This document shows, piece after piece, positions 38,101-53,830 of a stretch of DNA of 64,000 bases (position 1 is its first letter; the number at the start of each line of letters is the position of its first letter). Source of the DNA: Hirundichthys speculiger (Eukaryota; Chordata; Actinopteri; Beloniformes; Exocoetidae); assembly GCA_018398805.1 (NCBI GenBank), contig JAGFBZ010000693.1, positions 1,240,001 through 1,304,000 of the forward strand, read 5' to 3'. The notes beneath the pieces are model-generated. The model was given only the letters and a program-made list of their open reading frames with translations, had not been told where the DNA came from and ran no database searches. A program made the translations under genes and the position numbers.

Positions 38101-41100
38101 AAAAAAAAAAAAGTCTGTAAAGAACTGAATCAGTCACTTGGTTTCAACTTGGGTAAGGATATTTTTCACTTACTGAAGGTTTGGAGACCCACTTACAAGA
38201 ATGAACTGAAGGCAGTCACTCCCCACAATGAATAAAAATGTAGAGTGCTAGAAATTTTTTGAATTACTAAATAGTTCATTAAAAATACTTTTAAATTCAA
38301 GTTGAATGTTTACACACGAATCAAATCTTGATTGCTTTTTGTTTTAGATCTACAACGTATTATGATGGTATGCATGTGCCAAGATAAAGTAGAGATTTCC
38401 TTCACGGGGAATTATAAAGTATCCCTACTCAATCTCAATGGTTGAGGCCTTCATCATTACACAGAACATGTAGTGTGTAAAGCTGTTCATTTAGCAGAGT
38501 ACTAATCACTGTCCAAAAACCCCACAAACTCAAAACTGTTTGAGTATGGAAATACAGAGAAATATGTTCTGTTTAACCTCACTATCCTCTGATCAGCTGC
38601 ATTTCCACCTATACTAGATTCTCATTCACAGATGTATGTCACTTTTGTACATATACCTTATCAATTTAAAACAGATCTGTATGATACTCATTGAAAATAG
38701 ACAGAAGTACATACTTTCCAAATATTCTCTGCGATTAAAATTTTTATTTTTGTAACTTGCACCGAGAAAGCAAACACAAACTCTAGTTTTGTGCCTAATA
38801 GCTTTTCTCTTTCCTTGTTCTTGCTTGATCTGCTGCAATCCAGTTTGAACCCAGAATCAACACTGTAATGTCATACAGTAATATTACTACTACTGCTGCT
38901 AAAACCTTTATTATATTTACATAATTATTACTTTAATACAATATCAGCCATTATTGCATTTTAGTTATTAGAATTTTAAAAATCATGTATTATTATTTTT
39001 ATTATTGTTAATAAAATTCAGGGGGCATCTTCGGCACCTCCTTGGGGAATTGTTTTGGGAATGTCAAAGTGGGAAGGTATGCTGAAGAGATAATATCTTC
39101 TGACTGGCTTGGGAATGCCTCGGTATTCCCCTCGTACGGCTAGAGGAGGTGGCTTGGGAGAGGGAGGTCTGGGCTTACCCTGCTTAGGCTCTCGCTCCCA
39201 CAACCCAAACTCAGATAAGCAGTAGTTAATGAATGGATGGATGATAAATTAACACGGATCCCCATAATTTCCTACTAATTCTTATATATTCCTGTTAATT
39301 CCCATGGATAGTTTCCAGATTTAAAATATTTAGGAAAATTTACCAGAAATTCTACACCCTTTGAATTATTATCTTTATTATTCTTTATGTATATAAAAAT
39401 ATCAAATATATAATTTCTCAGATTACAGTTGTAAACACTCACACAACTCATTCTCACCACACCCTACACTCAGCTCTGAACTTCATCCCCTATTGCTTTG
39501 TTTTATCAGTATTCTGTAGCCTTTCGCTTGTCTTTCATGTCCCGCCTTGTCATCCCTTTCATGTTGTCAAGTTAAAAAAAAAAGCCTTGTTGAAATGAAA
39601 ACAAGCCTAGCTGGCAATTGAAACTGTTGAGATAATCCTGAGATCCATTTTTTTTGGTTTTTGGTTGTAGCAGATAATGTCGACAACAAAATATATAGCT
39701 TGTTTCTAAGCACATTGCTGATTGCAGCTTTGAATGTATTGTTTTTGTTCATTTCCTTTTTTTTTTATGAACATGATGCACTTTCTTGTACTGATTGTTT
39801 TTGTACAAATCTTTTTTTAATTAATGTTTGTGCAAAGTTCTTCACATAGAAAAATAAAATCCAAACTTAAAAAAAACATTCTTTAGCAAGCATAACTACA
39901 GATCAGAGAATGTTGATTTATTTAAACATTCAATATTACATTTTTCCTGTTGGTTGCAACAAAACCCTCCCATTTAGTCACCTAAATCACTGTCTCTATT
40001 ATTCATTCTCACTAATTGTGATGTAAATAAAATCCTTAAGCTGGTGACAAAACACCATGCATATTTTTCTCTCAAAATGAAACCTTTTCACCTAGTGTAC
40101 ACTTGTGTACAACATGTAGGTGTTTGTACCTTCCATTGAATTCACATATGAAGTAGCTTTGCATTTGCTCTGAACACACTAAAGAGCTCACAGTAACACA
40201 CAGAAAACTGAGCTCACATTACTATGCACAAAATTGATAGAAATACTTGATTGGCAGTTTCATTAGCCATTATATTTTCACAAACGTTTTTTTTTTCCCT
40301 CCAAGGTCATTCTACCAGTGATATGGACATGGGAGAGATTATATTTGCTTGATTTGGCTAGCATCATATTCTGTGTAAAGATGTTAATTTCATATTTCCG
40401 GTTGATTCTTGGCTGACCGGTACCATGAGTATTTTGTAGTTTGAAAATAACTACTATAGTTCTGACAGTGGTTACAAATGCTCCTTGGGATCGTTTTCCC
40501 TTGATTTACTGGCTGTGGGCACTGAGAGTAGGTGATTTTTTTTTTCTTTTCTCTAAACCGGAATGGCTTGAAATTTTAGGTTGTGGAGATCTACTGAAAA
40601 ATAGTACTGAAGTGAACTTCTTACAGGTTGATGGATAGGTAGAAACAAAGACATCTATAACCAAAGCCTATCTACATTTCCAACCAACTAGCCACATATC
40701 AGCCAATGCATGCATCTATAAAACAACTGGTAGATGACACCAAAAGGAATGTTCAGTGAACAGCTTGTCACTGAACACCACTAAGACAAGGGAGATCGTC
40801 CTGGACTTCTTCAGGAAGAACAGCGTGGACCCGGCCTCCCTATACATCAACGGTGAATGTGTTGAGAGGGTTCACAGCTTTAAGTTCAGTGAACTTGCCT
40901 GACTCTGTCCTTTCCTGGACTGAGAACACCAAGGCAATCGCTAAGAAGGTGCAGCAGAGACTATTTCCTGAGCATGCGCAGGAAAAACCACCTGGACAGG
41001 AAGCTGTTGGTTAACTTCTATAGCTCAACTGTTGAAAGCCTACTGACTTACTGCATTAACGTGTGGCACGCCAGCTGCACTGAAGCAGACAGGAAGGCAT

Positions 41101-44100
41101 TCCAGAAGAGAGTGTCCACGGCCAAAAAAAAAAAATTGTTGGTTGCCCCCCTTCCCTCTTTGATGGACATCTACAACTCCCGTTGTCTCAGCAGAGCAAA
41201 GAACATCCTCAAGGACAGTTCACACCCTGTCCACCACCTGTTTGATCTGTTGCTCTCTGGGAGACACTACAGGTGTATCATGGCAAGGACAAACAGATTC
41301 AAGAACAGTTTCTTTCCCAGAGCCATAACAACTCTGAACTCTGAACTCTATCCCCCATGTCACCGTCCCTCCGTTATACCTTCCCAGGCCTCCACTAGGG
41401 ATCTGCAATAACTCATGTGCAATATACGTATATGGATGTGTGGGTGGACATGAGTGGGTGCAGGTATGTGGACATGTGTGTATGCATATATGAATAACTG
41501 TTTCTAGTCGTTCCTATATATTCTTTTTTTGTATATCAAACTAGATTAACTATTAAATCACCTAGCACTTTAACAGTGAAGCCCTTATTTTAATCCCATT
41601 GTATAATATCAATAAAAGGATTTTTATTTCTATTCTATTCTTTTTCCAAATGTAAAAACCGTTTACAACTGGGGTGAGGACTGAGATTACTTTACCAACC
41701 AAAACACATTGATGGTTAAAATCACGCAACAGAAAAATAAATCAATGACAATGAATTGACAAAGAACGGGCTCTTCAAATTCAACAGCAGTGGTGTGTAG
41801 AGGAGGTTGTCTTACTGCATTGCGTTCCAACAGCAGCAGAAGACCAACTCTTAAAGTTTTAAAATCCGCACTATGTGTTTGTGAACGTTCACTAATATGT
41901 CGCAGAGAGCACGATTCACAGCATCTGCTTTGAAATTTAAATTTAAATCTGCATTAACAGACATTGTTGGTGTTTCAGTATCACCCGTTGATGTTTATGG
42001 ATCCTCTCATATCAGGGATAAATCACATTTTTACTGGTGTTCAGAAATGCTAGTCAACATTTGGAAGGGCAGTATTACTGAATGCTCTCTGAAGCGGCAA
42101 AGTGTCTCACAGCAGGAATTTGGACTGTGTAAAAAAACTGTGTTTGCATTGTCATTCTTAAATAGTGTTGGATGTTTCGTATCTGGCGCCTATGTATCCT
42201 CCTTCACAGCAGGTATAACTCCTATTTGTAGCCGTTTATAGACACCAGTCAGCATTTGGAACTAACTGTCTGTGTTTATAAACGTTATTTGCTACATAAA
42301 GCTGCATTCGCAGCGGCTGTTTTGAACTGAATTTAAAAGGATCCTGATTATTAAACCTTTTTTTTATTTTTGAATGTTTATGGACCACACTTAAAACAGC
42401 CGACACAAATCCTGTTTGTTGCAGCATCACAGAAATGAGCGTTCACAAATGCCAACTACAACATTTATGAAGTCAAACTGACAATATTGAGACACGGGCT
42501 TTGAAGGAAAACACTGTCATGTGTGTCCTTTGTGAACCATGGTCTTATACAGAAATTCAGTGAAGGATGTTCAGCATTGGATGTGAAATGATGATGACAT
42601 GACGTGGCTTTTTAGTGGCTCTCTGTGTGTGGAAAAACAAACTAGTTCTTAGAAAGCTCTTAAGTAGAACCAGCTCTGAACTTGCTCTAGTATCAGTCAC
42701 CCATTGACTATCTGGTCTCCAAGCCATATTTTGCCATTAGACTTATCAGGTGCATTATTACAGTATGGATGTGCAAAACATATTATATGTCTCTGGTTTT
42801 GCCATCAGAAATGCTCAAGAAGTTACATAGGAAAAGATGATGAGGTGTTATTTGAAAAAAGACCTGGGAAAGAAACAAATGCCGCTAGTTGTTTGTATGA
42901 TTGACTTAGAAGACTGCTGAGCATCTCTGTGTCAGAGAGATGTGGCTGACACATGAACAAAATGGAAGTCCAACTCACAAAGTTAATCACATTCTGCAAA
43001 GTGTGCAGGTGGGCCGAATTACAGAATTTGCATTTTCAGATTGTATGCATATGTACTAATGTATGTATACATACTAACTTTAAATATTTTTCCAAAGAAT
43101 CACAGTCGAATAGTCACAGTTTGGTCATAGACAATTAGCACTGTTTCTCTTTTAGGCACAAGCTAGTTGCAAGTCAAATGGTAAACTGGCCTAAGTAAGT
43201 TAAACGTCTGACAAAAAGTAGGTTGGAACACACTAATTAACTAAATAACTATTCATAAAACATAAGTCTCAAAGAAAGTCTATCACCTGGGCTCTTATAT
43301 CTGTGCTGTTTGTGCAAAATGAATTGTTTTTTTTCCTTCTGGATAGCAGTTTGGTTGTATGTCTGAATATGAGAATGAAAAACCTTTGGGTGGGAGAAAC
43401 ATGGCTCTTAAAGAGACTGGACTCTGCAGCCACAGAAGACATGGATGTTTCTCTGAATCATGTGTGACTGGCTCTCCCATCTGTTCATTTGTTTGTCTGG
43501 ATTGGATCTTATTCGAAAATGCACAACTTGCACACCTGAGGTTAAATATCTGCAAATCCAGTGATATAGTGTAATAGTCACTTGTGGAGTAGCAGTGTCT
43601 GTATGCTTAGCTTGATTGTCGCTGATGTCATTCCAGTGTTTCCATAATGTGGGCTTATTGCAACTACTTATATGAAATAAGTTATGATTATTATGATTTT
43701 GCTGGCACGGGGATAATTTCCTTCCCATATTCCCATACTGTCACTGCTTTTTATAGCAACTTCAATGGTTTTTTTTAAGGTGAAAAAAAAGGATAACAGA
43801 TCCACTTGGAGGCTTTTTACATAAGTAGCTATAGTGAAATAGGACAGGGTCAGTGAGGGGTTGAGGAAAGGGTAATGTTTAGTTAATTTCTAAGATTGAG
43901 AATTGATTACTATTTATAAAAATAGATTTATGTATTGGTGCTCCGTGCAGTTAAGAAAGTACCAGGATGTGAGGTAGCTGCTGTTAAAATTAGCCCAAGA
44001 GTGTCCGGAAAGCTTGGTTTCTGAGACATTAGTCTACACAGAATTTTTCTGTTAGCTTTCAGTCGGTAATCAGTATGAAGTGGCAAGAAATTTAGCAGGA

Positions 44101-47100
44101 AATACTGTCATTAAACGCAAAACACTTCGGTGAACTTTGAGTTCTTCATTGTTACAAGAGAAAAGTAGCCAAATATTTCTCAATATGCAAGCTTTGCCAA
44201 ATGAAAGCCATTTATGGCAAGAACACTGCAAAATGTTTTGGCTTGCATGTGCTATCATCTAGAGTTGAATGAAGCTAAGCAAAGTAGGGTCCTGCAGCTG
44301 ACCAATGCAAATTGTGCCACATTATCAAACTTCCAGCAAACTTTGAACAGGCAGAAAAAAAAACTATATCCATTGCTTGTTTTAATTTCAAGATCTACGG
44401 CTATATAGTGGACATGACAACAAGGTCTAGATTTTTGATACAGATAAACAAAGTATATTATACAACTTTGTTGTTGCCAGGGAGAAAGTTATATTTCAAC
44501 TGTACAGTGATGCAAAGAAAGATTCAAATTTCATTGCTAAAGAAAACCTAGATGTTCATGCCAGAGTTACAGCACAGGCTGCAGTACTTCAGGCAACTTT
44601 CTCAGTCACATTTTAAGAAGTAAGTAAGCACAGATGTTACTGTCTACATTTCAGATACCTTGTATAATAAAATAGCAGTTTAATTTAAAATCCCTCAGTA
44701 TAATAGAGTGTGCAGTTATCACTTGGTAACAAAGGAAACCTTTTTTGTAAATAATTATATGGCATTCTAAATATTTCAAACTTTTTTCTGCTGAAGGGGA
44801 AGTGTGGTAGTGACCAGCTATAGCCTCTGTACATCGGCCGCCTGCTCCAACCACTTTGCTACCGGTGCAGCCCAGTGAAGAATCATTTTTCAATTTAAAT
44901 CCTCCATTTATTCCAGACAAAGTAGACAGGATCATCACTTGTCTCGCTGTCAGTACAGTGGTACCTCTACTTACGAACATCTCTACATACGACGTTTTCA
45001 AGTTACGAAACGCCTCAACGGGAAAATATTGCCTCTTGTTACGAAAGAAATTTCAGGATACGAAAGGCAAAAATACAGTACACGCTGCTACTCGTAGCTC
45101 CAAGAGTTTACCGAACGTAAACATGCTTGTAACTGCTCTGCCATTGGCTGTCGGCTAGCATCTTCCTGGCATCCCATTGAGATTTTAGGAAAATTTCATG
45201 AAGTTTCGGAAATCGTTGAAAAGAATCACCCAGAAAAAGTTAGTCGGACTATCGCTCACTATGATGATGTTTGCCTTGCACATTTTCAAAGGATTGTTAA
45301 AAGCTGACAAAACACTCTTGGATCGATTACAAAACGTCAGGCAAAAACCATTGCTGAGAGAGAAAGGTGATGCGATAGCAGTTAAAAGGTAAATGAACAT
45401 AATTTTTACATTATACACAACTCTCATTTTATGTTTATTGTGCAGTGATCTAATTGTAATAGGTATTTGTTATATGTTTTGATGCATTTTTATGATTTAT
45501 AAAAAATGTATGTCTGAATTTTGGGGGCTTGGAATGGATTAGGGCATTTACATGGAAAATGCGTCTCTACTTATGAAATTTTCAGGTTACGAAACTACTT
45601 CCAGAACCAATTAATTTCGTAAGTAGAGGTACCACTGTATATTCAGTATAGTCAGTATATATATTTTTTTCCTTGCCAGAATGATGGGTGAGGTGATGAG
45701 GTTCAGCTCCTAGATGTTCTTCTCCATTTTGTCCTTATCCTTGTGCTAAATCAGTGCCTTCCCAATCAGTGGGAGTTCTGTATTGTTTTTTCAAAACCGG
45801 AAATTTGCATATCTTCCAAAAGCCTCAAATGCAGAGGTAACGACAGGTTTCAGCCGGTGCTGCCAGCTAGAGGATACCATTTCCACTGAACTCAGGTAGC
45901 TCTTATTGGAAAGAACTCATGTGATATCTAGATATTCACAGCCCGAGTTAGTAATAGCTGTCGCTAAGGTCAAAACTCCAGAACACATACGTGAGTGTGT
46001 GCGTGTGTGTACATTCATCTACTAGTCAGTGTTAGGTTTTAAAAAATTGTAGTTTTGCATTAGCATGAGCCTCTGTGTTCTTAATTGTGCAATATATTCC
46101 TGCACCATTAGTACGACTATACAAGCGACTTATTGTTTTTAGGTAAACACTTCCAACTCATTAAACTGGGAAAGGCCCCACTTGGTGGAGCAACCAAGTA
46201 CTGCAGCAAATGGAAAATAATTTCTCTGTTAATAATGGCAGGCATTTTTCTATTTCTGCTCAATTGAATTATTTAATAATAATTTATCTTTACTTATGGT
46301 CATTTGAGAAATACTTTTTTTTTGTCTTTGTGGATTGGGGCCTGTGCAGTTTACAGAATTAAAATATGTGCTTGTAAACATGGAAATAAAGCAAATGATA
46401 ACCAGCTTAAATTTCTTAGAAAAAGCTATGTAATATTTGATTGTGTTGTTTTAAAATGTTTTATGATACTGCACTCCAGTGTAGTATGCATGGACTGTTG
46501 TAAGGAAGAAAGGGTGAACATTATATCTTGCTGAAAGTTTACTGAAAGCTTTTTCCATTTATTATTCTTTTTTTCTGAGCAGTTTCCTCTTTTTTCTATT
46601 TCAAAAAGAAAAGGTACAGTTCAGATCAGCTCATTTTAATGGCTGGAGTTTTTGTCGGTCTGATGCTGCCCCGCAGATATTTTGCTTTATGGCAGGAAGC
46701 GAACCGATTGGCTTTGGAGCAGTGCTTTCAGATAACCCAGGGAACCAGGATAAGGCCTGTGCTGTTGGTGGTAGAGGGGACAATCTTCGGAGCAGGCCAT
46801 AATGGGAGTAGGATGTGAAGAATGAGGAGCAAAATGAGAGTATGAAAAGGAACTGACGGAAAAGGAACTGACCACATTTCAAGGCTATCTGACATTTTAC
46901 TCAAGTCTCCGACCTTCATATTTCTATCTTGTCTTTTCTGTTTTTTCCTCTCAGTTGTATTGTAGATATCAAAGTCAGTGGTGTGACACTGCCTGATCTT
47001 CTCCACATTTTTTCTGGTTTAAGTCACGTCAAAGGAACAGGAAAGCTTTGTTTCATATGATTTACATTCTCTGCTTCCTACCGCGTACATCCACAGATCA

Positions 47101-50100
47101 AACCAGTTGGTCACCTGCTGGTGCACACCATGAAATGCCTATGTGATTCTCAAGATTTAAATCTTTTGTCTAATCAGTGGTGGATGATTAGTATATTATT
47201 AAAAACATTGGTTTAGTGGATTTCAAGAAGTAATATGTAAAAAAATAAATGAATATATATTACTTAGCTGACTTTAATGGTTTCCCTCTGCACAAATGAG
47301 AGAGAACATGCATTTTGATAAGGAAGCTGTGTCTCCAGATGGAAGGGCCCTTTTTTTTTTTCCTCCACCGGGTAGAAATAGAAAGAACAATTGAGAACCA
47401 CTAGTCAAAATACAACACAATATAGATAGTATTCACATGATGTCACAACAAGCCCTCTGCCATTTTGTAGGTCAAGCAATCCATTCATAAACCCTTGCTT
47501 ACATTCTGCACTAAACCAAGATGACTGAAGTCATCATTAAAGTCGCTAAAATGCCAGATGCATGCCTTGTTCATGGATGCAAGGACAGATCAGACAGAAC
47601 AGACAGATCTAGACAGATTCCTTAAAATTGGAGTCCATGAAGGATCAAAGCCTGAAAAACTCAGCAGCCAGAAACATGGATCACACAAGTAAACAGCAAA
47701 CACTTTGTTCCCACAGATTGTTCTTGTGTGTTCTGACCATTTTGTCAAAGGTAAGACTAGTAATTTCTGTGCCTGTAATTTTGGCTCTCGAGTTAACATT
47801 TCTCAAATCAAATTGGAAAAGATTATCATAGACGGGCATGCCTAGCTGAGCCTACTCTCCATAATACATTATTTGTTTCTTTCAGTTAACACTCCAATCT
47901 GATCAGAGTTGCTTGTTTTTGTTTTGTTTTAATAAAAGAGATGACCAACATTTGATAGTAAAGGGATCCCATTTGGAAACTTGAACAGATTAGTCATAGT
48001 AATTTAAATATTACCATCATTCACAAAGACGGACTTCACTCCTTTTTCCTAATATTATGGATGACAGTGACTCTATACTAATTGAAATATGTAGGCCTAG
48101 GCCAAATGTGTTGATAAACCATTTTAGGGGAATTTATGAAAAAAAAAGCTATTCTCAGATTATGAAATTAATTTCAACAAGCCTTTCCTGCAGCCATGAC
48201 TGTCCTGTCAATCAAATGGAGCCCAGATCCCTCACCCAACCACACACAAACTGGTTTCAAGCCTACAGAGACTTGTAGGTCTTCAGTTCCCTCCAAAGTT
48301 GAGCCATTTTCGTCATGAAAAATATAATTGTAGATGTCTGGATATCATGTAAGTGGTGTAAGCCCTTCGGATTGTGTGTATAATCTGTTTTAGCTGTCTG
48401 TACTGGTGGATCCCACTGGTGCTGCTATTTTATCACATGAAAAGATTTAGATTGGACATCAATCATTTCCACGTACTTACACTTTTTTCCTTTTGCCTTC
48501 TGATGCAGTTTTAGGTGTTGTTCTCGCATGATTTTTGTCTGTTTCTGAGACTAATGTTAGTAACTTGTAAACGCGTGACTGCACTAAAATGAATGAAGAA
48601 CTGGTGCTGTACTGGGAAGCATTATATGCAAAATGGCCGCGCCGAGTCAAAATACCTGGATCTATGACATCAGTGCCTACTATCTATTCTCTCAGTGATG
48701 ACATTGGTAGTGGAAGGGAGCATAAAGTTTGGGAGGGCAGTTGTTAAAGAAGCATGGAGTGATAGTGAAGGAATTAGTTATGTACTATTAGCCCACAAAA
48801 CATTAGAGATATATTTGGGGCTGAATATCAATTCTAGATGTTTAAACAAAATAAAACATGTGCTTTTAATGTTTGGATTTCATGTTTCAAAATAAAGTTC
48901 TGTTTCAAAATAAAGTTCTTCTTTAAGTTGGATAAACTGGTGTGTGCCACCAATCTGTAATTAAACCAATAGCCTATGTATTTTTAAATCATGTCTTATT
49001 TTTAAATAAGATATGTGCACAGAATACAAGTCAGGCAGCATGTTATCTGGAATTTAATTGCTTTTACTGTGTGAGCAGTTCTTGTTGGACATTATATGTC
49101 ACAAGAAATGCTGCAATTCTAAAATGAGTTGGAAAACTTTTTTTTTTTTTTTTAACATTAATTTGCAAGTTTGCTGCTGCAGAAGAATATGCGTATGTAA
49201 ACATGTAGTGTGTGGCATATTTAACAAGACACCACAATGGGACTCTTGCCTTTTGCTCCGTGTGTATCGCCGATTATTTTGGCCAAACAAAGCTGTTGTT
49301 TGTGCTTGTCCCTAAAGCCACAGATTGCATTCTAGGATCAAGAGTGAGGAAGAGAAGGCTTTTTGTACTAGAACTGAATGGCCATTACAGTCACAGCCCA
49401 CATTAAAGAGACACAGCTCCTGCCTAACAGCCACTCACGGCCCATGGGGGTTAGAGCCTGGGGATTTACGTAAGGGGTGACATGTGTGTGGACTGCACAG
49501 TAATGGGTGAATTCTAATGATGTACACACAGGCATTGATACACAATCGAAACACCATTTGATGCATGTCTATATATATTTATATATGAAATAAAATGTAG
49601 GTTTGTGTACGTTTGTGTGCATGTTTTTAAAAGACATGCAAATTTGTACAATTATAATACATAGATGTATATACATAAACAGGCCACAGAGGATGAACAG
49701 AGGGAGGGGATCATAGCTGTAGACCTGGTTACTTCCATTGAGTCTGATGGAAACTGTTTATTGTCGTGACCATCTTCTCACAGCAAGGCATGGAGTTTGA
49801 CAAAATGGAACAGAGGACATTGCATAATACATAGAGTCATGCTGGATGATGGGGGACAAAGGGATTGCAGGATTTGAAAGCAGAGGCTGTTCTATTAATA
49901 GTGGGTAGGGATAGGGCAGCTGTTGGGGTATGGCATTGGAAAAAAAAACCCAAGCAAAGTGGATCCTTACTGCTTAGAGTGGGATTAAGAGGGTAAGCAA
50001 CAGCCGGGTGCAGCTAATTATATACACTTTATTAATTGCAACTGCACATATGACTTGGGTGGTCACTCATAGGTTTAGCACATCTACCCGTTAGATCATC

Positions 50101-53100
50101 TATTGCTTTGAGTAGAGAAACTGATGAGTGGCATGCTTAAACTAGTGACTAGGGTTGGGCAGCTAATTGAAAATTAATTGAAACTGACATTCAGAACAAA
50201 TAATTTACTTAATTTTGCCCATGTGAGTTACTTCAGTTGTTTGAAATATTCAACACATCACAAAAGATTGTTAATCAGTGTGTTTCCTTCACTTTATTTT
50301 AAAGTTACAAAGACATGTACACTTTAATTAAAGAAAATCAGTTTTAATAGTTGAGAATATAATAATTGTGGTACTATTAACCAAAGAAGTAGTAGATGTA
50401 GACTGTTAACCTTGACGTGCTGCTGGTTTATTCTTACAGCCAACCTTATTACACGGGATATTCCAGTTTGACAACATCATTCTATCTCGGAGCTGTTTTT
50501 TATTTTCTGTGTAGGCAATGATGTTACATTTTTGGAAAGTCTTCATCTATATCTACCCCTATGCCTTTATCATGATAAAAGATTGCAAATAGTGATTCAT
50601 CTGCATAAACAAGACGCAGGCAGACAGAATTCTCAAAGTTTTAAACATGATGAAAGAAGGAAGAAAAAAATATGTCTATAATCGCAACATCCAACCGGAA
50701 AAAAACAACATTTGTTTAACAGTACTCTGTGGCTTTGCGGGTAGCATAACTATCTCTCTTAGCCTCTCTAATTCTGAGTGTACATAAGGATAAGTGATGC
50801 AAACATGTTTAGAGATTCAGTAAAACTTTGCCTTAGGAAAATTATGACTGGATCCCATCCTATTTTTAGTTTGCATATCTCTTACCCTGTGTGCATTAGC
50901 ATTTGTTTGTGTTCCCTGGAGATAAAGAAGGCAACAGAGAAAAAGTTTCCTGAAAATATGACTGGATGTTTATTGTAAAGTGTATTATGTCTGCTAAAAA
51001 AAAAAAAAGTTTCATAAATGTATGTGTGTTTCTGTGACAGTGTTTTTGAACTTCAACTACCAAGGTCACACACCAGCCTTCTTGCCAGTCTTCAGCACAT
51101 GCAGCTGCTTTGGATATGAAGAAGCCAACACAGATGCATTCTGTACATACAGAGGCATACAAGTACACCCTGCTGCCTGTTTTGGGGATCATGGGGATCA
51201 CGTGATCACATTAGATGAATAAGTCCTATTTAAAGCAACCGCTGGTGAGCCAAGATGAAGATGAGAGATTATTGTTGGTGGCGTACAGCCCCAGGGAAAA
51301 CAAGACTTGTCATATTGAACTGATACTCAAAACAATAAAATCTTCTTGTGTTGCCCAGCCCCCTCCTCTCTGCTCCCTGCCTTATTTCTTTTCTGTTGAC
51401 CTTCTAAAACTGGTATCTTCCAAGTAGCCAACGTGATGCAACTTTATTTAGTAGAAAACAAGTTACTTATCTCGTGAATGTTATCTATGGTTTCAAACAA
51501 TACTCCATCAAAATCTTATTTTTCTGAGAATAATCCTGACCATGTTCCTGTTGGGTTGCAGGGATGTTGTAAATGCTCAAAGGTTTCACATGCAGAGAGA
51601 GGAAAAAATATTGTGTTAAGAGAAGGCTGTGGAAGCCTTGCTCTGGAAAACCTAGGACTGGTGCTGCCAAGATGGTGGGATGAAGTTACCAAGATGAAAT
51701 TGCTACCATATTCCTGGAAAAGTTGTAAAATGTAAATCATTGTGACAATTTAATAGTTATTTAAGCCTCAAATGTTACTGAAAATGTACAAAGACAACAT
51801 ACTAAATGTTGACACTAAGAAAGAACTGGAAGTTGATATTGAAAAGTGGTCTCTGTTGCTAACATGTATGAACAACAAACTGCAAAACATCCACATACAC
51901 ACTTTGCAATATATTATTTTCTATCAAGTAAATATTGGAAAAAAAAAAAAAAAACCTGACCAAAGCCATATATAGATCATCTGTGTGTCCCTGTATGTGC
52001 AAAATAAAACCAAGCTGAAATATAGCACGAAACTATAGTGACTTGACTTTACGAATCAAGCACAAACCTTAGAAACACCCGCGTGTTAAAGTGCAGAGCG
52101 CAGTAGTGCAGTTAAATGAAATGCACGGGGCCCAAAAACAGCAAAGAGGCCAAAACAAGTCATTCACACGGAAGACAACATATCTGTCACTTAAAGGTGG
52201 GGTAGGTGTTCTTTGAAAAAACGGTTCCAGCAATCCAACTCAAGTGATATTTTGGAAATATACACTCCCTCCCTCCTCCTAAAGGCTCTGCCTCCTCCTC
52301 ATCAGCCCACCCCTCGAAACCACGCCTTCACACGATTCATGACTACATGAACCGCAGGGAGGGAGGGAGGGGTGGGTGGGAGTGCATTGATATTTGATGG
52401 ACGTATTAGGCAGCCAATAAATGTTAAGATGATCAGTACATTGATTGGTCAGAGTTATTCTCTAATTATACCCTCTAGACTGGACCAAAATGTTTGGGGT
52501 TTTTTTGCAACCATTTTATTTCAGTGGGTGCAATGGGAATGTGAAAAGGTTTTCAGGCAATATTGTAAAAAGTGCTGCAAAAAAAAAGAACACCTACCCC
52601 ACCTTTAACTACATCTTTAACAGTTGGCCTGTCACCAGAGCTTTAACTGTAACTCAGGTAACTTCAGGTCCAGCATGTTCAGAGTTCTCCTGGATCTCTG
52701 GATTTAAAGCATTTGTCCACAGTCTTTTACTGAGTGCTCGGTCCCTTCCTGTCACCTGCCATGTCAAACACAAAGTACATCCCCTTTCAAATGTAAGATT
52801 GTACATTAAAAATAAAGACAAAATTTAAAAAAAAAATCATTGAGACCCTATAATGGCTTATATTTATGCTAAATACAACATCTTCTAAATGGCAACACAT
52901 GGCATGTTATACTGTTTCATTATTTATTTAACAGAAAGTAACCCAAGATGTAAAAGCAGTGTGTGAAAAACCAATTATTTCCACGGTCAACTCAATGAAT
53001 GCAAGGCCCCCAGGTTCTCTGACACAAAAACATGCCGAAATCATCACGCCTCTACCATCATATTTGACAACTGTCATGTGGTTTTTATTCAGCTATGCTG

Positions 53101-53776
53101 GGTTTGACTTTCATCAAAGAGTTATGGCCAAACTCCTCCACTTTGGTATCATCTTTCCAAAGCACATTGTAGCAGAGGTCTTGTGGTTTGTTAAGGCGAA
53201 ACTTTGAAAAGCTGTGGTGTGTTACAGTATCTGTTCTAACAGGCTTTACTTGGCCAGTCTTTTTCTAACTGTTGCTATCATGAAGTTGGACATTGAAAAT
53301 GCTAACGTTTTATTAGGGGGCTGGGCAACGCTTAAAATTTTTAATCGTATTATTTCCCTGATTAATCAGCTTCATTTGTGGGTTACACCGCTAAAACACA
53401 CCGACGTGGTGTGGGAAATGTTTTTCCGGCGGTACATGAGCAACACATACAGATACGCTAGTTACAGAACGCATGCTCATCTTTTTTTTTTCTTTTCCCA
53501 GAATGCAACACACAGATATGACTTCCTCATTACAGTAACCTGGCAGTATTTTGTGCAAAACTTACTCATTCTGCCCCCTGCTGGCAAGCAACTTACGGGG
53601 CAGAACATGTGCTCCAGAAGGAGAATCGCCTTCTGACAAGTTTTTTCCCCCAAAGCGACAGGGAGCCACTGCGGAGGGGCTAAAGAGCCGCATGCGGCTC
53701 CAGAGCCGCGGGTTTCCGACCCCTGGTCTACAGGCAATGTGCATAGTAATAGACTATACAAATATCGTTTCATTGA

Positions 53777-53830
<54 letters not shown>

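Noticed and set aside
50150..50260. A 'gggttgggcagctaattgaaaattaat' stretch resembling the repeat end near 36315
   Set aside because: Only one end is visible and no matching second end was found nearby, so I did not annotate an element.
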